Shown: positions 26,316 through 39,324, counted from the stretch's first letter. The stretch is DNA of 64,000 nucleotides from Heterobilharzia americana (GCA_944470555.2 OX104134.1:55419890-55483889); one strand, 5' to 3'. The notes: generated by a model not told the origin, from the sequence alone. Program-made: numbers and translations.

Positions 26316-27353
26316 TCAAAACAATATGGAAGAATTTATCAGTTTTCAAACAGTCGAAGTGGAATCAAGAATTATGACAAATATTTACCCTTCAACATAC
26401 TATTCAGTCTAGGACTACTTTATAAGCTGTTGAAGTCCACGAAATCCGTAAACATACCACCTTTGAGTGAATTTCGATCCAAAAATTATCCGGGATAATG
26501 TGGTGTACAAAAAAGATCCAATAAAATGAGGGAGGGTGAATTAACAAATCGGTCAGAGAGGCCAAATCGTGTTGTGCATGTAAAGTGAAACAAGAAATTT
26601 TGTTCGATTATGAAAAAGACAATGCATTGTCAGTTGATCAGGCGTGAGGAAAACATTAGAAACGATGAATATTTGAAAATTAAACGATATATAACAATTA
26701 TTGATAATAATACGAATAGTGACCACAATCTCGCCTGGCTAAACAGAACAATACATCCTAGAACGTCCCAATACGAATGAAGCGGAAAGGTTTAACATAG
26801 TGCTAGCATCACTACACTCTAAAACCATTCCAATCACTGAACAAACATCTAAGCACAAAAGAAAATATAAAAACTTATTCCTCACTGGAATCAGGTAGGC
26901 GAAATGTCACCAGTTGGTGAAAGCCTTCGAGAAGCCAATTACCCGATGTCTCCTTCTTATCTACATGCAAGCAAAAGTAAGCATGGGGACATGGAATGTC
27001 CCCATCACAAATTTACATACCTAGGCTGACCACATCGCAAACGAGATGAGGAGAAATGGCATGGAAGTGCTTGGAATCTGCGAGGAATATGCAGATGGAA
27101 TGGAATGGAAGTCGACTCTCCAAACTGTCATTTGGAGAGAAGTCAATAATCTACTCCGACATTGTCACCCAGACGACACAACAACCACGAGTACACTGAG
27201 TTTCCCAGTGGCTATCATCATGTCCTCAACAGCATCAAAGGCTCCAAGCACTGGCAACCAATCTCCTCCAGCATCAGCATCATGACAGCAAGAGTCAACT
27301 CAAAAGGGAGGAAATTCACAATCACAATCACAATGCTACTCTACGCTACACCA

Positions 27354-27383
27354 CACTACACTACACTACACTACACTACACTA
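27354..27383 (+). repeat. CACTA pentamer array, 6 units (copy B)
   Basis: Six CACTA units in the endonuclease region. Compared with four units this adds ten bases and throws the frame, so the peptide ends YTTLRTYK instead of entering APTNNQADEE. Confidence 0.95.
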
Positions 27384-28599
27384 CGCACCTACAAATAATC
27401 AAGCAGATGAAGAGAAGAAGGAGGAATTCCACAGACAACTGCAATCAACACTGGACAAGACCTCAGTTGGCGATATCCAAATTTCTAATGGGTGACATGA
27501 ATGCCAAACGAGGAGTGGACAACACAGGAAGAGAACTCATCATGGATTGAGAAGCACTCGGTGAAATGAAGAATGAGAACGGAGAACTGTTTGCAGATTT
27601 CTGTGCGTTCAACGATTTAGTGATTCGAGGTGAGGCAGTGTGTACAAACACAAGCATATTCACAAGGTAGTGACATCGATTTGATTCCACCAGACAACAG
27701 GACACACTAAAAATCAGATCGACTTCATCTCAGTGTGAAGAAAGTGGAGACGCAGCCTACTGGACACAAGATGAGATGAAGAAGAGCAGCAGATGTAGGT
27801 TCACATCACTCACACCACTATCCAGTGCAAGGAACACACCTTCAAAATCAAGTTGAAAGTCTTCGAAGAAGAAGCTGGTTCCACTTGAACCACAGTTCAA
27901 GTTGAACACCCAGAACAGAAAGTGAACTGAGGGACGAAACTACATAGCACATCTTCACGTCAGCCATCAGGAAAAGTGGGAGACATTGGGCAACATCCCC
28001 AAGGAAATCTGCGTGGAAGAACCCTGGAACTCTATGGAAGCGACGTCGAAGGAAACCTGCATAACCGTGTTAAGAAGGAAGAGGAAATAAGACAAGAAAT
28101 GGATCTCGATGGACACATGGAAGCTGGTGGAGCAGTGAGAGGAGGGTGTTGATGGTGAAGCAGAAGATGAGCCAGTGCAGTGCAGTGATGAACAACGGAA
28201 AGAGGAACTGAACACAACCTATAAAACACTATACTTGATAAATAAGTGGAGTGCGTGCAAAGACGAAAATCACTTCCACTACACACTTGCAACTGATGCA
28301 GAACATGCTGCAGGTAGGAGAGACCTCACAACATTATATCAAGTAACCAGACTACATACTATCTGGGAACGAAGGAACAGATCAACACAGATGAAACCAA
28401 TGAAAGATAGTGAAGGAAAGCTAGTTACCGACAACGAGGGAAAACGAAGTGAACGATGGACTGACCAATTCAGGAGGCTTTTGAATCGACCACCACCACC
28501 GCAACTAGTCCAAAAATACCACTACCAGCCCAGCCACAGTACTATCAGTAATCGCAAGCCCTCAGACGAAAGCAGAAGTGAAGTCCTGAAGCCATAAAG

Positions 28600-28960
28600 T
28601 TGCTGAAATCCGGGACCAGTTGGAATTCTGCCAGAACCACTGACAACAGACGCAGTGACAACAGTGGACATGCTCACACCGCAGAAAGTTTGCATCGCAT
28701 CTTAGAACAGAATATAGAATGGCATTCAACTCTCTACCTCAACTTCATCGACTTTGAAAAGGCCTTTGACAGCGTCGACCGACAAGTAATTTGGTATTCA
28801 CTTCAACAATACGGCTTTAGTGACATAAACCTTTATCAACCTCATTCAACAGCTATTTGACGACGCCACATGCCGAGTGATTCACAATGAAAAGTTCAGT
28901 GATGCCTTTGAAGTGAAGACAGGAGTAAGACAAGGTTCTTGCAAGAAACTGTGATGAGCG
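28600..28960 (+). pseudogene. truncated RT fragment of RTE copy B
   Basis: Reads STLYLNFIDFEKAFDSVDRQ, followed, in another frame, by CRVIHNEKFSDAFEVKTGVR. The residues between the upstream linker and FIDFEKAF that normally form the RT fingers are absent, and the same join is seen in copy E at 6474-6214. Cannot encode an active RT. Confidence 0.85.
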
Positions 28961-30123
28961 AGAAGGTGAGTGTACGCTGTTTGACCGATGAATGAGCCCA
29001 GAAGATCTGGATTTCGCCAACGTTGATGACTTATGTCTAATGTCTCACAAACTGGAAGATCTACAGGCGAAAACTAATAAGTTGACAAAAAATGCAGGGT
29101 AGCGAAAACAGGATTTCAAGTGAACGTAGAGAAGATAGAGGTGATGAAGATGCTCAGTCAACAACAAGCATCAATCATCATCAGAGGGAGAAATCTAAAG
29201 GTAGTTGTCTCTTTCACCTACTTACCTAGGCAGCACTGTTGCAACTACAGCCGGCACAGACGAGGACGCCAAATTCAGCCAGGGTCGGAAAGGCAAGACA
29301 GGCGTTCATTAGCCTGAAATCAGTGTGGAGATCTTCTACACTCAACTCAGCATGTGGAACAAGATGCGGATTTTCAACACCAACGTCAAGTCAGTGCTCC
29401 CGTATGGTTCAGAGACTTGGCACGTTACGAAAACGGATTTCCAGCCAACTGTAGACATTCATGAACAAGTGCCTACGCTGGCTCGTTACTGAAGATCAGA
29501 TGGATGGCCAGAATAATAAGAATAAGCAACAAGGATTTCTGGCCTGGGACGAACCAACCAAGAACATATCACTCAACAAATATGCAGCAGAGGAAAGTGG
29601 AAATGGATTGGATTGGGCATACACTGAGAAGGCCGATTGGGGACATCACGCGCAAGGCCAGGTTCTCTAGTGGAACCCAGATGGGAAGCAACGATTTGGG
29701 TGTCCGAGGTGAGGGTGACAGTTGGGAGATTATGTGAGGAGGAAGTGAAAGCTTGTGGGCTGTTGTGGAATCAGGTTTAAAAGATTTCAGAGAACAGAGT
29801 GCAGTGAAGACGTGCTACTGAAGCCCTATATTCCATTAGGAACCCAAGGGCCAAATAATAATAATAATGTATAAAGCCGTAGTGAAAATCTTCTCAAATT
29901 AACCGAACATCATGTAAATGCATCATTCGTATTGCAAGAAATTTCTTTAGTTTACCACATCAAGTTTACTAATTTATAACGGAAGCAAAAGAAAGTGTGA
30001 CAAATTTGAACAAATCTTAGATTACAAGCAACCATGTGAATTCATTCCTGGTTAAGCCAGACACCTCTGTGTCGAATTTATCATCCTTTCAGTTATCTGT
30101 TCCTGATAAACAGGCACTCATTC

Positions 30124-30638
30124 TTGAGTTCAGTTTTTCTGTCCCTCAAGGATAAGACTATGTACTACTTCAATGTATATTCGTTATTTGCGAATCTGCC
30201 TCTGGTAAAAACAATTGACATTTTATGTAACTATATTTCTTCTAACAGTCTTATATTCCCTATCCCTCTTATTTTTTATAAGATTTGCTATTATTATGTA
30301 CCGACAAAGTTCAATTCACATTCTAGGGTGAATACTTTCGACAGATTGATGGCGTCGCTATGGGTAGTCCATTAAGACCATTGCTAGCCGATAAATACAT
30401 GTCACGTATTGAAAACATGGTTGAGGATCTCATCGGAAGGGTTTTTACATTAAAAGAGATGATATGGTCATTATATGCTATATGCCTGCTAGAGAAGGTG
30501 AGCGCAGTTCAAAATCACATTAGCTTTACTTGTGAACAAGAGACGAACAACCAGTTACCGCTCTTAGACATATTGCTTAATCAACAGGAGGACGGCTCGA
30601 TCAGGAGGTCGATTTTTAGGAAGCCTACATGGACATGA
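30124..30638 (+). pseudogene. Penelope-like reverse transcriptase fragments
   Basis: Two overlapping open segments (30124-30375 and 30360-30638) hold consecutive RT motifs in different frames, so at least one indel separates SLFANLP from MGSPLRPLLAD. The YADD-type catalytic box expected about 80 residues after MGSPL is not recognisable. Nonfunctional. Confidence 0.8.
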
Positions 30639-31575
30639 CAACTGATTAATTTCCGTAGCTATTCTCCAGCACAATATAAACATGGCTTAGCTAGGTGCTT
30701 ATTCAACAGGATAAACCTTATTTGCACGGAGGACACGAAGGAGGAAGTAACCAATCTACTGACGACAGATGTAGAATTGTCACCGGTTGAAATTTATATT
30801 GCACTGAAAAGTATTCATTGTTCCGTTGCTAAGATAAATGTCTACATCTGATTACCGTTTATAGGTGATTTACGTAGGTTTATTTGAAGGGAAAGACTTA
30901 GATCAACCGTCTGTAAGACATATTACGCAGTCAAGGTCATCACTGTAGAAAAGACAAAGTCCATGTTACTACACTAACCAAAACAACACATAAACGATGG
31001 CACTACATCACAATGTGTTTATCAATTTATATTTATGTGCCAACACAAACATAGGGAGGAGTAATCGTGATATGCAGTTGAGGATGAGGTCGCTTCAAAG
31101 ACAAATGACCTCAAAAGATCGATAAGTGTATGTAACAAACGTTCATCTCCACCTACTGCTAAACACATACTAAAAACTAATCCCAGGGTAGACATGAAAA
31201 CAGCTTTTAAATTACTACATAAAAGTGGTCAGGGCCGAGTGATAAAATTTACTGAAGCTCTTACCATCCGTAAATTCAAACCCGCTTTATGTATACAAAA
31301 ACAATTTGTATTCACGTTGAACAGACCTTGGTAGTATTGATTTTAATTTTCACACCAAGAATGATGTGATAAGATTTTGTTTTTCTCTCTACCCTTCCTA
31401 TTCGTATCTACGTTTGCGATTGACTTCCTTGACACTTTTCATAAATTTTCATATAGATAGTTCGACAAGTCCATGTGTGATCAGAGTGTTCGAAATGTAT
31501 AGCGCTGATACATGACATGTTTCAGATGATCTTCGTCTTCTCATTACGCTGTTTAACTGAACAGAAGGACCAGTT
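30140..31575 (+). mobile_element. Penelope-like element remnant 2
   Basis: The best preserved Penelope-like copy. At about 30165 YFNVYSLFANLPLVKTIDIL is the 'FD-V-x-SLFTN-x-P' RT motif. At 30360 MGSPLRPLLADKYMSRIEN is the 'GxAMGSPLGPLLA' motif, separated from the first by a frameshift. Then FTCEQETNNQLPLLDILL and SIFRKPTWT follow. The GIY-YIG region after about 30990 is degraded (CVYQFIFMCQHKHRE), and ALTIRKFKPALCIQKQFVF ends the frame near 31330. It lies in an intron, antisense to the host gene, just after RTE copy B. Confidence 0.85.
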
Positions 31576-31674
31576 GCTTCAGATCTTCTCTATGTCTAAG
31601 CACACGCTTTTAATATGTGCCTATGAGTTTTCATTTTCATCATACTTATTTAAAATAAGGTTTATTGATTAGTT

Positions 31675-31835
31675 TCACCAAAATCATTTGTTCATTTTGA
31701 AGGTTTGTGGGGTTCATTGATTTCAGGTTGGTAAGTATCACAGACTTACACCAGTTGGAGAGCTATTGATAATCTGAGAGCACTCGACAGGTGTTTTGTC
31801 CTAGTATGGAAATCGTCAACATTGCATGCCCATCA
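31675..31835 (-). mobile_element. hammerhead-type SINE, partial copy
   Basis: Reverse-complement match to the SINE tail and ribozyme region (ttacaccagttggagagcta, then gacaggtgttttgtcctagt). The core is degraded. Confidence 0.6.
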
Positions 31836-32594
31836 ATAGTATAGTAAAATCAAAGATTTTTCAAGATGAAATGAATCATTTTCAAAAGTGATTTTATTTT
31901 TGCTTAAAAGTCATTATTTTTAAAGATGTATATATAGTGGTGATAGCCTATAAAGCATTAACCTGTCTTTGGAAATAAACTGCCATTTTCACGCTTTCAG
32001 CTTACTACTTCGGCCGAATGTTTGATAAAATAAGGTTCTAATTTGTAAATGTTTGAAATAGATTTTCTGAAACTTAATTGTGTAAATTATGATCAGAAAT
32101 AGTAAGACTGTCAATTCAATGAAGAAGGACCTGCTTACACGACAGGAAATATTCAGTGAATTTAATTGTTGAAAGGGCAGATTCGGGAACATGAAAATAT
32201 ATGTGCTTAACAATCTAAACTTCAATTAATACCGTTGGTCCGCATTTTTGAAAAGAAGCTAACAAATCTAATCGAGGTTTAGAAAATAAAACTTTCCTTT
32301 TTAAACTATATTCTAGTCATTCAAAAGAAGTAATTTTTCGTGAGGGTTACATTATTGTTAGTTCCCGACAAAAGAAAATTATATGATACATTGCTTAGCG
32401 GTAATTTTGAGAAATTTATTTGAGCTATCACTTTAAATGTGACCATTTTATTTCTCTTACATTACATTATTAACTTAGATGATGGTATAATTAGTTGATA
32501 TTCATTCTTCTCTATAAACACTTTACAACCTGAAACCAAAATTAATTTTTTATAGAAAAAATTGGATCAAAAGTTTCAACATATGCCAACATAC

Positions 32595-32676
32595 CTGTAG
32601 TTTAGTGAACTTGCTGTGAATTCCACAAAACTATTCTCTCGAAATGCAGCTAATTGCTTCCCCTGCCAATTAAATT
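32595..32676 (-). CDS. EGF/LamG gene exon: start of LamG domain 3
   Basis: Short 82-base exon, between aatcag|AATTT (phase 1) and TACAG|gtatgt (phase 2). It reads FNWQGKQLAAFRENSFVEF and ends SSLNYR. This is the opening strand of a LamG domain and it aligns with YSGYSYTEYIGL of LamG 2 and YSARGYLKFRF of LamG 1. Phases match the preceding EGF 3 exon and the next exon exactly. It sits between two very large introns (8.3 and 6.8 kb), both loaded with retrotransposons. Confidence 0.78.
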
Positions 32677-35010
32677 CTGATTGAGTATTGTAAACGGACA
32701 TTTAAATTGAAAACAAGGTAAAGAAAAAAGTGGAAAATGATTGTTACTAGTTATCGTGACTACTAATTAGCGCAATAGGAGTTATTTTTCAAATGTTCAC
32801 TATTTTCAATCTTTCAAAGCCTATTAACTGAATACTAGTGACTGAGTCAACAACGTTTGCTACTGATTTTGTGCAACTCTGCTTTTCTCATTATATTTTC
32901 ATTATTTACCCTGATTATTCAATTGCCCATGATTCCCAACAGTTATAGTTTCATGAAAAATTATTTTCGGTCATATTTTGCAGTATATCAGTTTCGGAGA
33001 TAATTTGTTCTAGTCCACACTGCGATACACTCTTAGTACACGCATTTTCGTTGACTGTGGAGATCAGTATTTTCCAGTTCTCGAAAATATATCCGTCTTC
33101 AGGCTATCCGGAAAGGTTAGATGAACTATTTTATCAAAATTGAAAAATTGAATCCCAATGACAAATATCAGTAGGATTCGGAAACCTCGCAGAATTAACT
33201 ACAAATCTTGAAGGTAAATTCAAAAGATTTTCTCATTTATCTTATGACCGTCCAATCCAGTGAATCCTGTATAACGTCTCAAGTTTCATTTCGGGAATTT
33301 AACAGGAAATTGGGTCAGACTAACCTCTTTATGCAGTTCGTATTGTTGCACATTTCTTTTTTCCATAAGTCAGTAAAGGAGACGAAAAGCTTGCATGAAT
33401 CTTACATTACCAACATTGATGTAAGCGTATTTCTTGTTAATTCTGAAAGGTGCAAGGCTAATTTGATGCCTGTTAGACTTTTGGTCCATTTGTATGGTGT
33501 CCTAACGTGATCTATCAAAGTTCATTGAAATATAATTAGGCATCTGATGTTCACTGCTTCCACTACTTTTGATAAACTTAGAGAAAAACTTCAGACATGC
33601 TGAAAAGTATCTTCAAATATTCTGATCTAGTCATTCTTGAACACTTTAAGCGGGCTAGGTTTACTCCCACTGTCAAATTAGAGTATTAATATAAAATACT
33701 ACCAATTCTCATGAACCAAAGTTCATATTTATTGAGTATTTTTCAAAGTATGCATTCAGTGGTGACGGATATATCCCTTTGAAACCAGTGGATCATTGAC
33801 TGTAGGCATCGAATCATTGCATCAAGACCTATTAGAGATAAGTTAATGCATACAACTGAACAGAACATCGTTCTGTATCCTAACAACGTTAGATCCATAT
33901 ACCTGATTTGTTAGACAACAAAACTATGTTTAATAAACCTCCTAAACCCTTTCATGTTTAACTACGGATAACTTTTACAGGGTATAAGAAAGTTATTTGG
34001 TTTCTTTTTAGTGATCAAGCCTGATGGAAGTTTTGAACCTAGTAGATTTAGCTGCAGGACTGAAGATGTATTAGTTTCGAAAGACTATATTAATTGGTTA
34101 AGGAGATAAAGATGTTTCTCTTCAATGAAAATAGAGTACATTTGTGTTGTTCTGCTTATTGTAATCCCAACTCTTTAAATAACTTATTTATTTATTAGGT
34201 TGCTTGAACAGCATAGACATGACATTACTTCGGATATATAGAAATAAACCTGTAGTGAATGAAAAATGTGTTATAAAAGAACAAATACTCTGACCACTTC
34301 ATCTGCAAGAATAAAGTGTCTGAGAAGGTAAAATTCAATCTATATTTGGTATATCACGGTGCGTCAGTTATTGGTTAGCAGTGAAGAAAGTAATAAATAT
34401 GCATTGACTAAGTCAGAAACAGCATTCAAAAGGAGATTTTTTGTCCTGTAAGACCATTTAAAATGTATTTTCTGAGTCAAAATCAGCATACATGTAAAAC
34501 AGAATGTAAAGAAAACTTAAGGTTTGTACGACACAACAGAAAAATCGAACACTCTGCGCGTGAAGTTCTTCACAGATAAACATGGAATCTCAAGCTAATT
34601 AATTCAGAAAAATAATATTTGTCTTCCTCATGAGCACTACTTCAGGAGGAAGTAGTGACAGATAAAGTCTTGACTTCCAAATGACTTGCTTGAAGTAATT
34701 TAATTACATCATTTCTTTTAGGTTGATTTTTTCTTGAAATAAAGCATAATTAATAATCACTTGAAGTACCACCATCACTTTCATCAGCTGCAAAACCAGT
34801 GGAAATATCGGCCTACTAAATGACTGCTTTATCCTCATCTGACAGTTCTCATCACCATGAATCTACACACCAGTGTAGCAGCTAACATTTTTCCTAGGTA
34901 GTATTGCGATTAACGACTTAGTTGACATCATTAAGTTTAGTTTTCTTAATTATTTATTAAGACTAACTGATCATTATCTGACTTTACAGGAAGAATTCAT
35001 GTCTTTCAAA

Positions 35011-35020
35011 GTTTTTCAGT
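35011..35020. repeat. probable target-site duplication, left (copy C)
   Basis: gtttttcagt, repeated at 38514-38523. The duplication may extend two bases further with one mismatch (ag versus gg). Confidence 0.7.
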
Positions 35021-35644
35021 AGCCACACCTAGTTTACAGGTTCACTAGTTTACTAGCCAGACTAATGCCCGGATAAAAAAGAGAAGGTTGAACATAGCAT
35101 CCCTACACCCTAAAACCATTCCAATCACTGAACAAACATCTAAGCACAAAAGAAAATATAAAAACTTATTCCTCACTGGAATCAGGTAGGCGAAATGTCA
35201 CCAGTTGGTGAAAGCCTTCGAGAAGCCAATTACCCGATGTCTCCTTCTTATCTACATGCAAGCAAAAGTAAGCATGGGGACATGGAATGTCCCCATCACA
35301 AATTTACATACCTAGGCTGACCACATCGCAAACGAGATGAGGAGAAATGGCATGGAAGTGCTTGGAATCTGCGAGGAATATGCAGATGGAATGGAATGGA
35401 AGTCGACTCTCCAAACTGTCATTTGGAGAGAAGTCAATAATCTACTCCGACATTGTCACCCAGACGACACAACAACCACGAGCACACTGAGTTTCCCAGT
35501 GGCTATCATCATGTCCTCAACAGCATCAAAGGCTCCAAGCACTGGCAACCAATCTCCTCCAGCATCAGCATCATGACAGCAAGAGTCAACTCAAAAGGGA
35601 GGAAATTCACAATCACAATCACAATGCTACTCTACGCTACACCA

Positions 35645-35674
35645 CACTACACTACACTACACTACACTACACTA
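35645..35674 (+). repeat. CACTA pentamer array, 6 units (copy C)
   Basis: Six CACTA units, as in copy B, with the same frame-shifting effect. Confidence 0.95.
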
Positions 35675-37158
35675 CGCACCTACAAATAATCAAGCAGATG
35701 AAGAGAAGAAGGAGGAATTCCACAGACAACTGCAATCAACACTGGACAAGACCTCAGTTGGCGATATCCAAATTTCTAATGGGTGACATGAATGCCAAAC
35801 GAGGAGTGGACAACACAGGAAGAGAACTCATCATGGATTGAGAAGCACTCGGTGAAATGAAGAATGAGAACGGAGAACTGTTTGCAGATTTCTGTGCGTT
35901 CAACGATTTGGTGATTCGAGGTGAGGCAGTGTGTACAAACACAAGCATATTCACAAGGTAGTGACATCGATTTGATTCCACCAGACAACAGGACACACTA
36001 AAAATCAGATCGACTTCATCTCAGTGTGAAGAAAGTGGAGACGCAGCCTACTGGACACAAGATGAGATGAAGAAGAGCAGCAGATGTAGGTTCACATCAC
36101 TCACACCACTATCCAGTGCAAGGAACACACCTTCAAAATCAAGTTGAAAGTCTTCGAAGAAGAAGCTGGTTCCACTTGAACCACAGTTCAAGTTGAACAC
36201 CCAGAACAGAAAGTGAACTGAGGGACGAAACTACATAGCACATCTTCACGTCAGCCATCAGGAAAAGTGGGAGACATTGGGCAACATCCCCAAGGAAATC
36301 TGCGTGGAAGAACCCTGGAACTCTATGGAAGCGACGTCGAAGGAAACCTGCATAACCGTGTTAAGAAGGAAGAGGAAATAAGACAAGAAATGGATCTCGA
36401 TGGACACATGGAAGCTGGTGGAGCAGTGAGAGGAGGGTGTTGATGGTGAAGCAGAAGATGAGCCAGTGCAGTGCAGTGATGAACAACGGAAAGAGGAACT
36501 GAACACAACCTATAAAACACTATACTTGATAAATAAGTGGAGTGCGTGCAAAGACGAAAATCACTTCCACTACACACTTGCAACTGATGCAGAACATGCT
36601 GCAGGTAGGAGAGACCTCACAACATTATATCAAGTAACCAGACTACATACTATCTGGGAACGAAGGAACAGATCAACACAGATGAAACCAATGAAAGATA
36701 GTGAAGGAAAGCTAGTTACCGACAACGAGGGAAAACGAAGTGAACGATGGACTGACCAATTCAATAGGCTCTTGAATCGACTGCCACCACCTGCACTTCG
36801 TCAAGAAACCCCACCTGCAGCCGGGCGACAGAAATACCAATGAACACAAGCCACAGACGAAAGTCGAAGTCCTGAATGCCATAAAGCTACTAAAGTATGG
36901 GAAAGCAGCAGGACCAGATGGGATCCCGCCACAAACACTCAAACAGACACAGAGACAACAGCGGACATTTTCACACCACACCACCATTGCAGAAGGTGTA
37001 GAAGGCAGGGAAGGTAACTGGCTAGTGATTGGAAGGACAGTTACCTCGTCAAACTCCTGAAGAAGGGCTACCTACGTCTTTGCAGTACTTGCGCGGAATC
37101 ACTCTCCTGTCCACTCCAAGCAAAACATTAGGCCGCATCATCCTGGAGAGGCTGAAGT

Positions 37159-37728
37159 ATGCACTGGATTCAAAACGACGACCGGAACAGGCTGGCTAGC
37201 TGGCTGGCTGGCTGGATTCAGGAAGTACAAATCGTGTGCGGATTAAAATGGCAACGCTACTCTACTCATCATCGCATCATAGAACAGAGTATAGAATGTC
37301 AGTCAACTCCCTACCTCAACTTCATCGACTTTGAAAAGGCCTTTGACAGCGTCGACCGAGAGGTAATTTGGAAACTGCTTCAATACTATGGAGTACGACA
37401 ACGTATATTAGCATCATTCAACTACTATATGAAGAGGCCATATGCCAAGTAATTCACAATGGGAAGCTCAGTGACGCTTCTGAGGTGAAGACAGGAGTAA
37501 GACAAAGCTGCCTACTATCATCCATGATCTTCCTGAATGTGGTCGACTGGACTGGACTGGATCATGCAGCAAACCGTGAGGCGCGAGAATATGGGCATAC
37601 ACTGGTTGAAGCGAATAAAGAGTCTAGGAGATTGCGATTTTGTCGATGATGATTTTTATTTAATGTCGTCATATAAACTCGAAGACCTACAGGCGAAAAC
37701 TAACAAGTTGCCAGAAGATGCGGGGTAG
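37159..37728 (+). pseudogene. reverse transcriptase fragments of RTE copy C
   Basis: Overlapping open segments in three frames carry YLNFIDFEKAFDSVDREVIW, then CQVIHNGKLSDASEVKTGVR, SCLLSSMIFLNVVDW and FVDDDFYLMSS. At least two frameshifts and the altered catalytic box make it inactive. Confidence 0.85.
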
Positions 37729-38513
37729 CGAAAACAGGATTTCAAGTGAACGTAGAGAAGATAGAGGTGATGAAGATGCCCAGTCAACAATAAACATCAA
37801 TCATTATCATTGGGAGAAATCTAAAGGAAGTTACCTCTTTCACCTACCTACCTATTCAGCATCGTTTCAACTTCAGATGGCGGGGACACAGATGATGATG
37901 TCAAACTCAGGATGGGATAAGCAAGACAGGCCTTCACTAATCTGAAATATGTATACAGATCTACTACACTTCACTGCACTCAGTATAAAGCGTGAACAAG
38001 ATCTGGATTTTCAACATCAATGTCTAGTCAGTGCTTCAGTGTGATGGTTCAGAAACTTGGCGTGTCGCGAAAACCATTTCCAACAAACTACAAACATACA
38101 TCAACACCTGTCGCCTACACTCACTACATACTGAAGATTAGATGGATGGCCAGAATAATAAGAATAAGCAACAAGCAACTCTGACTGGGGAGGAACCAAC
38201 CAAGAAGCCACCACCCAACAAATATGCAGTAGAGGAAAGTGGAGATGGATTGGATTGGGCATACACTGGGAAGGCCGATTGGGGACATCACGCGTCAGGT
38301 CAGGTCTTCGAGTGGAACTCAAAGGGGAAACGACGAGTTGTGTGTCTGAGGTGGGGGTGATATGGATGAGGATGGTGTGAGGAAGAAAATGAGAGGTTGT
38401 GGACAGTGGTGGAGACAGTTTGGAAAGACTGAAGAGGAGGGAGTGAAATGGAGGCGTTCTACTGAAGCCATTTGTTCCACTAGGAACCTAAAGGACAAAT
38501 AATAAATAATAAG

Positions 38514-38523
38514 GTTTTTCAGT
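38514..38523. repeat. probable target-site duplication, right (copy C)
   Basis: gtttttcagt, matching 35011-35020 at the other end of copy C. Confidence 0.7.
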
Positions 38524-39149
38524 GGTTATTGGTTATTTCATTACTTCTTTGGCGCAGAATTCCTTACGGTATGTGAATTCCACAGCGTTTCCGTAATTTT
38601 TCCATGCTTTCAGTGTTTAATTGTTCCGCACATTTGTAAGTAATGATTTTGTTATCTGAAATATTTATTGATGGCTATAAACTTGCATATAGCCATGAGG
38701 AAGGGTAATCAATAGGTTTTTAGATCACTACTGTGACCACTTCGATTTTGTGAAAATGGACATCCTTTTGAATGTCACGCATGTGACTGCATAGAGGTGA
38801 CTTATGAAAATTAGAAATTATGCTGATTTTAACTATGACTACAATCCCTTTTTTATTTTCAATGTTCTTTTATCAAAGTATTTATTTAAAGGTCAGACTA
38901 ATGTAAATGCCATTCATCTCGCATCCTGAAACTGAAGTGCCATCGGTGTAATTATTAAAAGTGCTTAGTCCATGTTTCGGTAGATGAACGTGTTTATCAC
39001 AGTGCTCATCTCCATAATTAGATGAACATCTAACGTGATAAAATGCTACTGTTTCACTGTGTTATATTTCTAATAAACAGACTAAAATGGAATTACAATC
39101 GACCAAAGTGCCTAAGCTTTACTCTTGTATTAATAGATTAAAACGTAGT

Positions 39150-39260
39150 TTCTAGCACGAACTGACGTCAATGGAAGAACTACTGAAAAGTTAAGAGCAT
39201 TGGACATGTGTCTGGTCCTAGTTTATGACTCCTCAGTAGTGCATCAACGACTCCACGAAT
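39150..39260 (-). mobile_element. hammerhead-type SINE, left half of inverted pair
   Basis: Reverse-complement copy with ggtcctagtttatgactcct followed by cagtagtgca. Read on the minus strand this is CTGAGGAGTC ... AGGAC, but the GAAAC box is changed to CAGAC. Confidence 0.65.
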
Positions 39261-39324
39261 GGTCTCACAACAAATACCTTAAGAATAAGCCAGGAGGTTG
39301 GAGTAAACCAAATTATCCCTGAAG

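Larger units (their letters stand above)
26727..29872 (+). mobile_element. RTE-clade retrotransposon copy B, internally deleted
   Basis: Plus-strand copy of about 3.15 kb with the acctcgcctgg-type leader at the 5' end (here aatctcgcctgg) and an (AAT)n tail at about 29855-29872. Its endonuclease half (26860-28475) is almost identical to copy C. The RT is shortened: TDNRRSDNSGHAHTAESLHR runs straight into YLNFIDFEKAFDSVDRQ. Its 3' end matches copy D (type alpha). The TGA at 27548-27550 and the frameshift near 27477 are shared with the other copies. It sits in an intron antisense to the EGF/LamG gene. No convincing target-site duplication was seen. Confidence 0.9.
35023..38513 (+). mobile_element. 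RTE-clade retrotransposon copy C, near full length
   Basis: Plus-strand copy of about 3.5 kb. The 5' leader (35023-35130) is a diverged form of that in copies A and D, and the 3' tail is AAT-rich. The 10-base gtttttcagt occurs just before (35011) and just after (38514). The endonuclease half is collinear with copy B with a constant offset of 8291 bases. The RT region is present (YLNFIDFEKAFDSVDREVIW near 37315) but broken, and the catalytic box reads FVDD in place of FADD near 37640. The 3' end is type beta, like copies E and F. It is intronic and antisense to the host gene. Confidence 0.92.
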
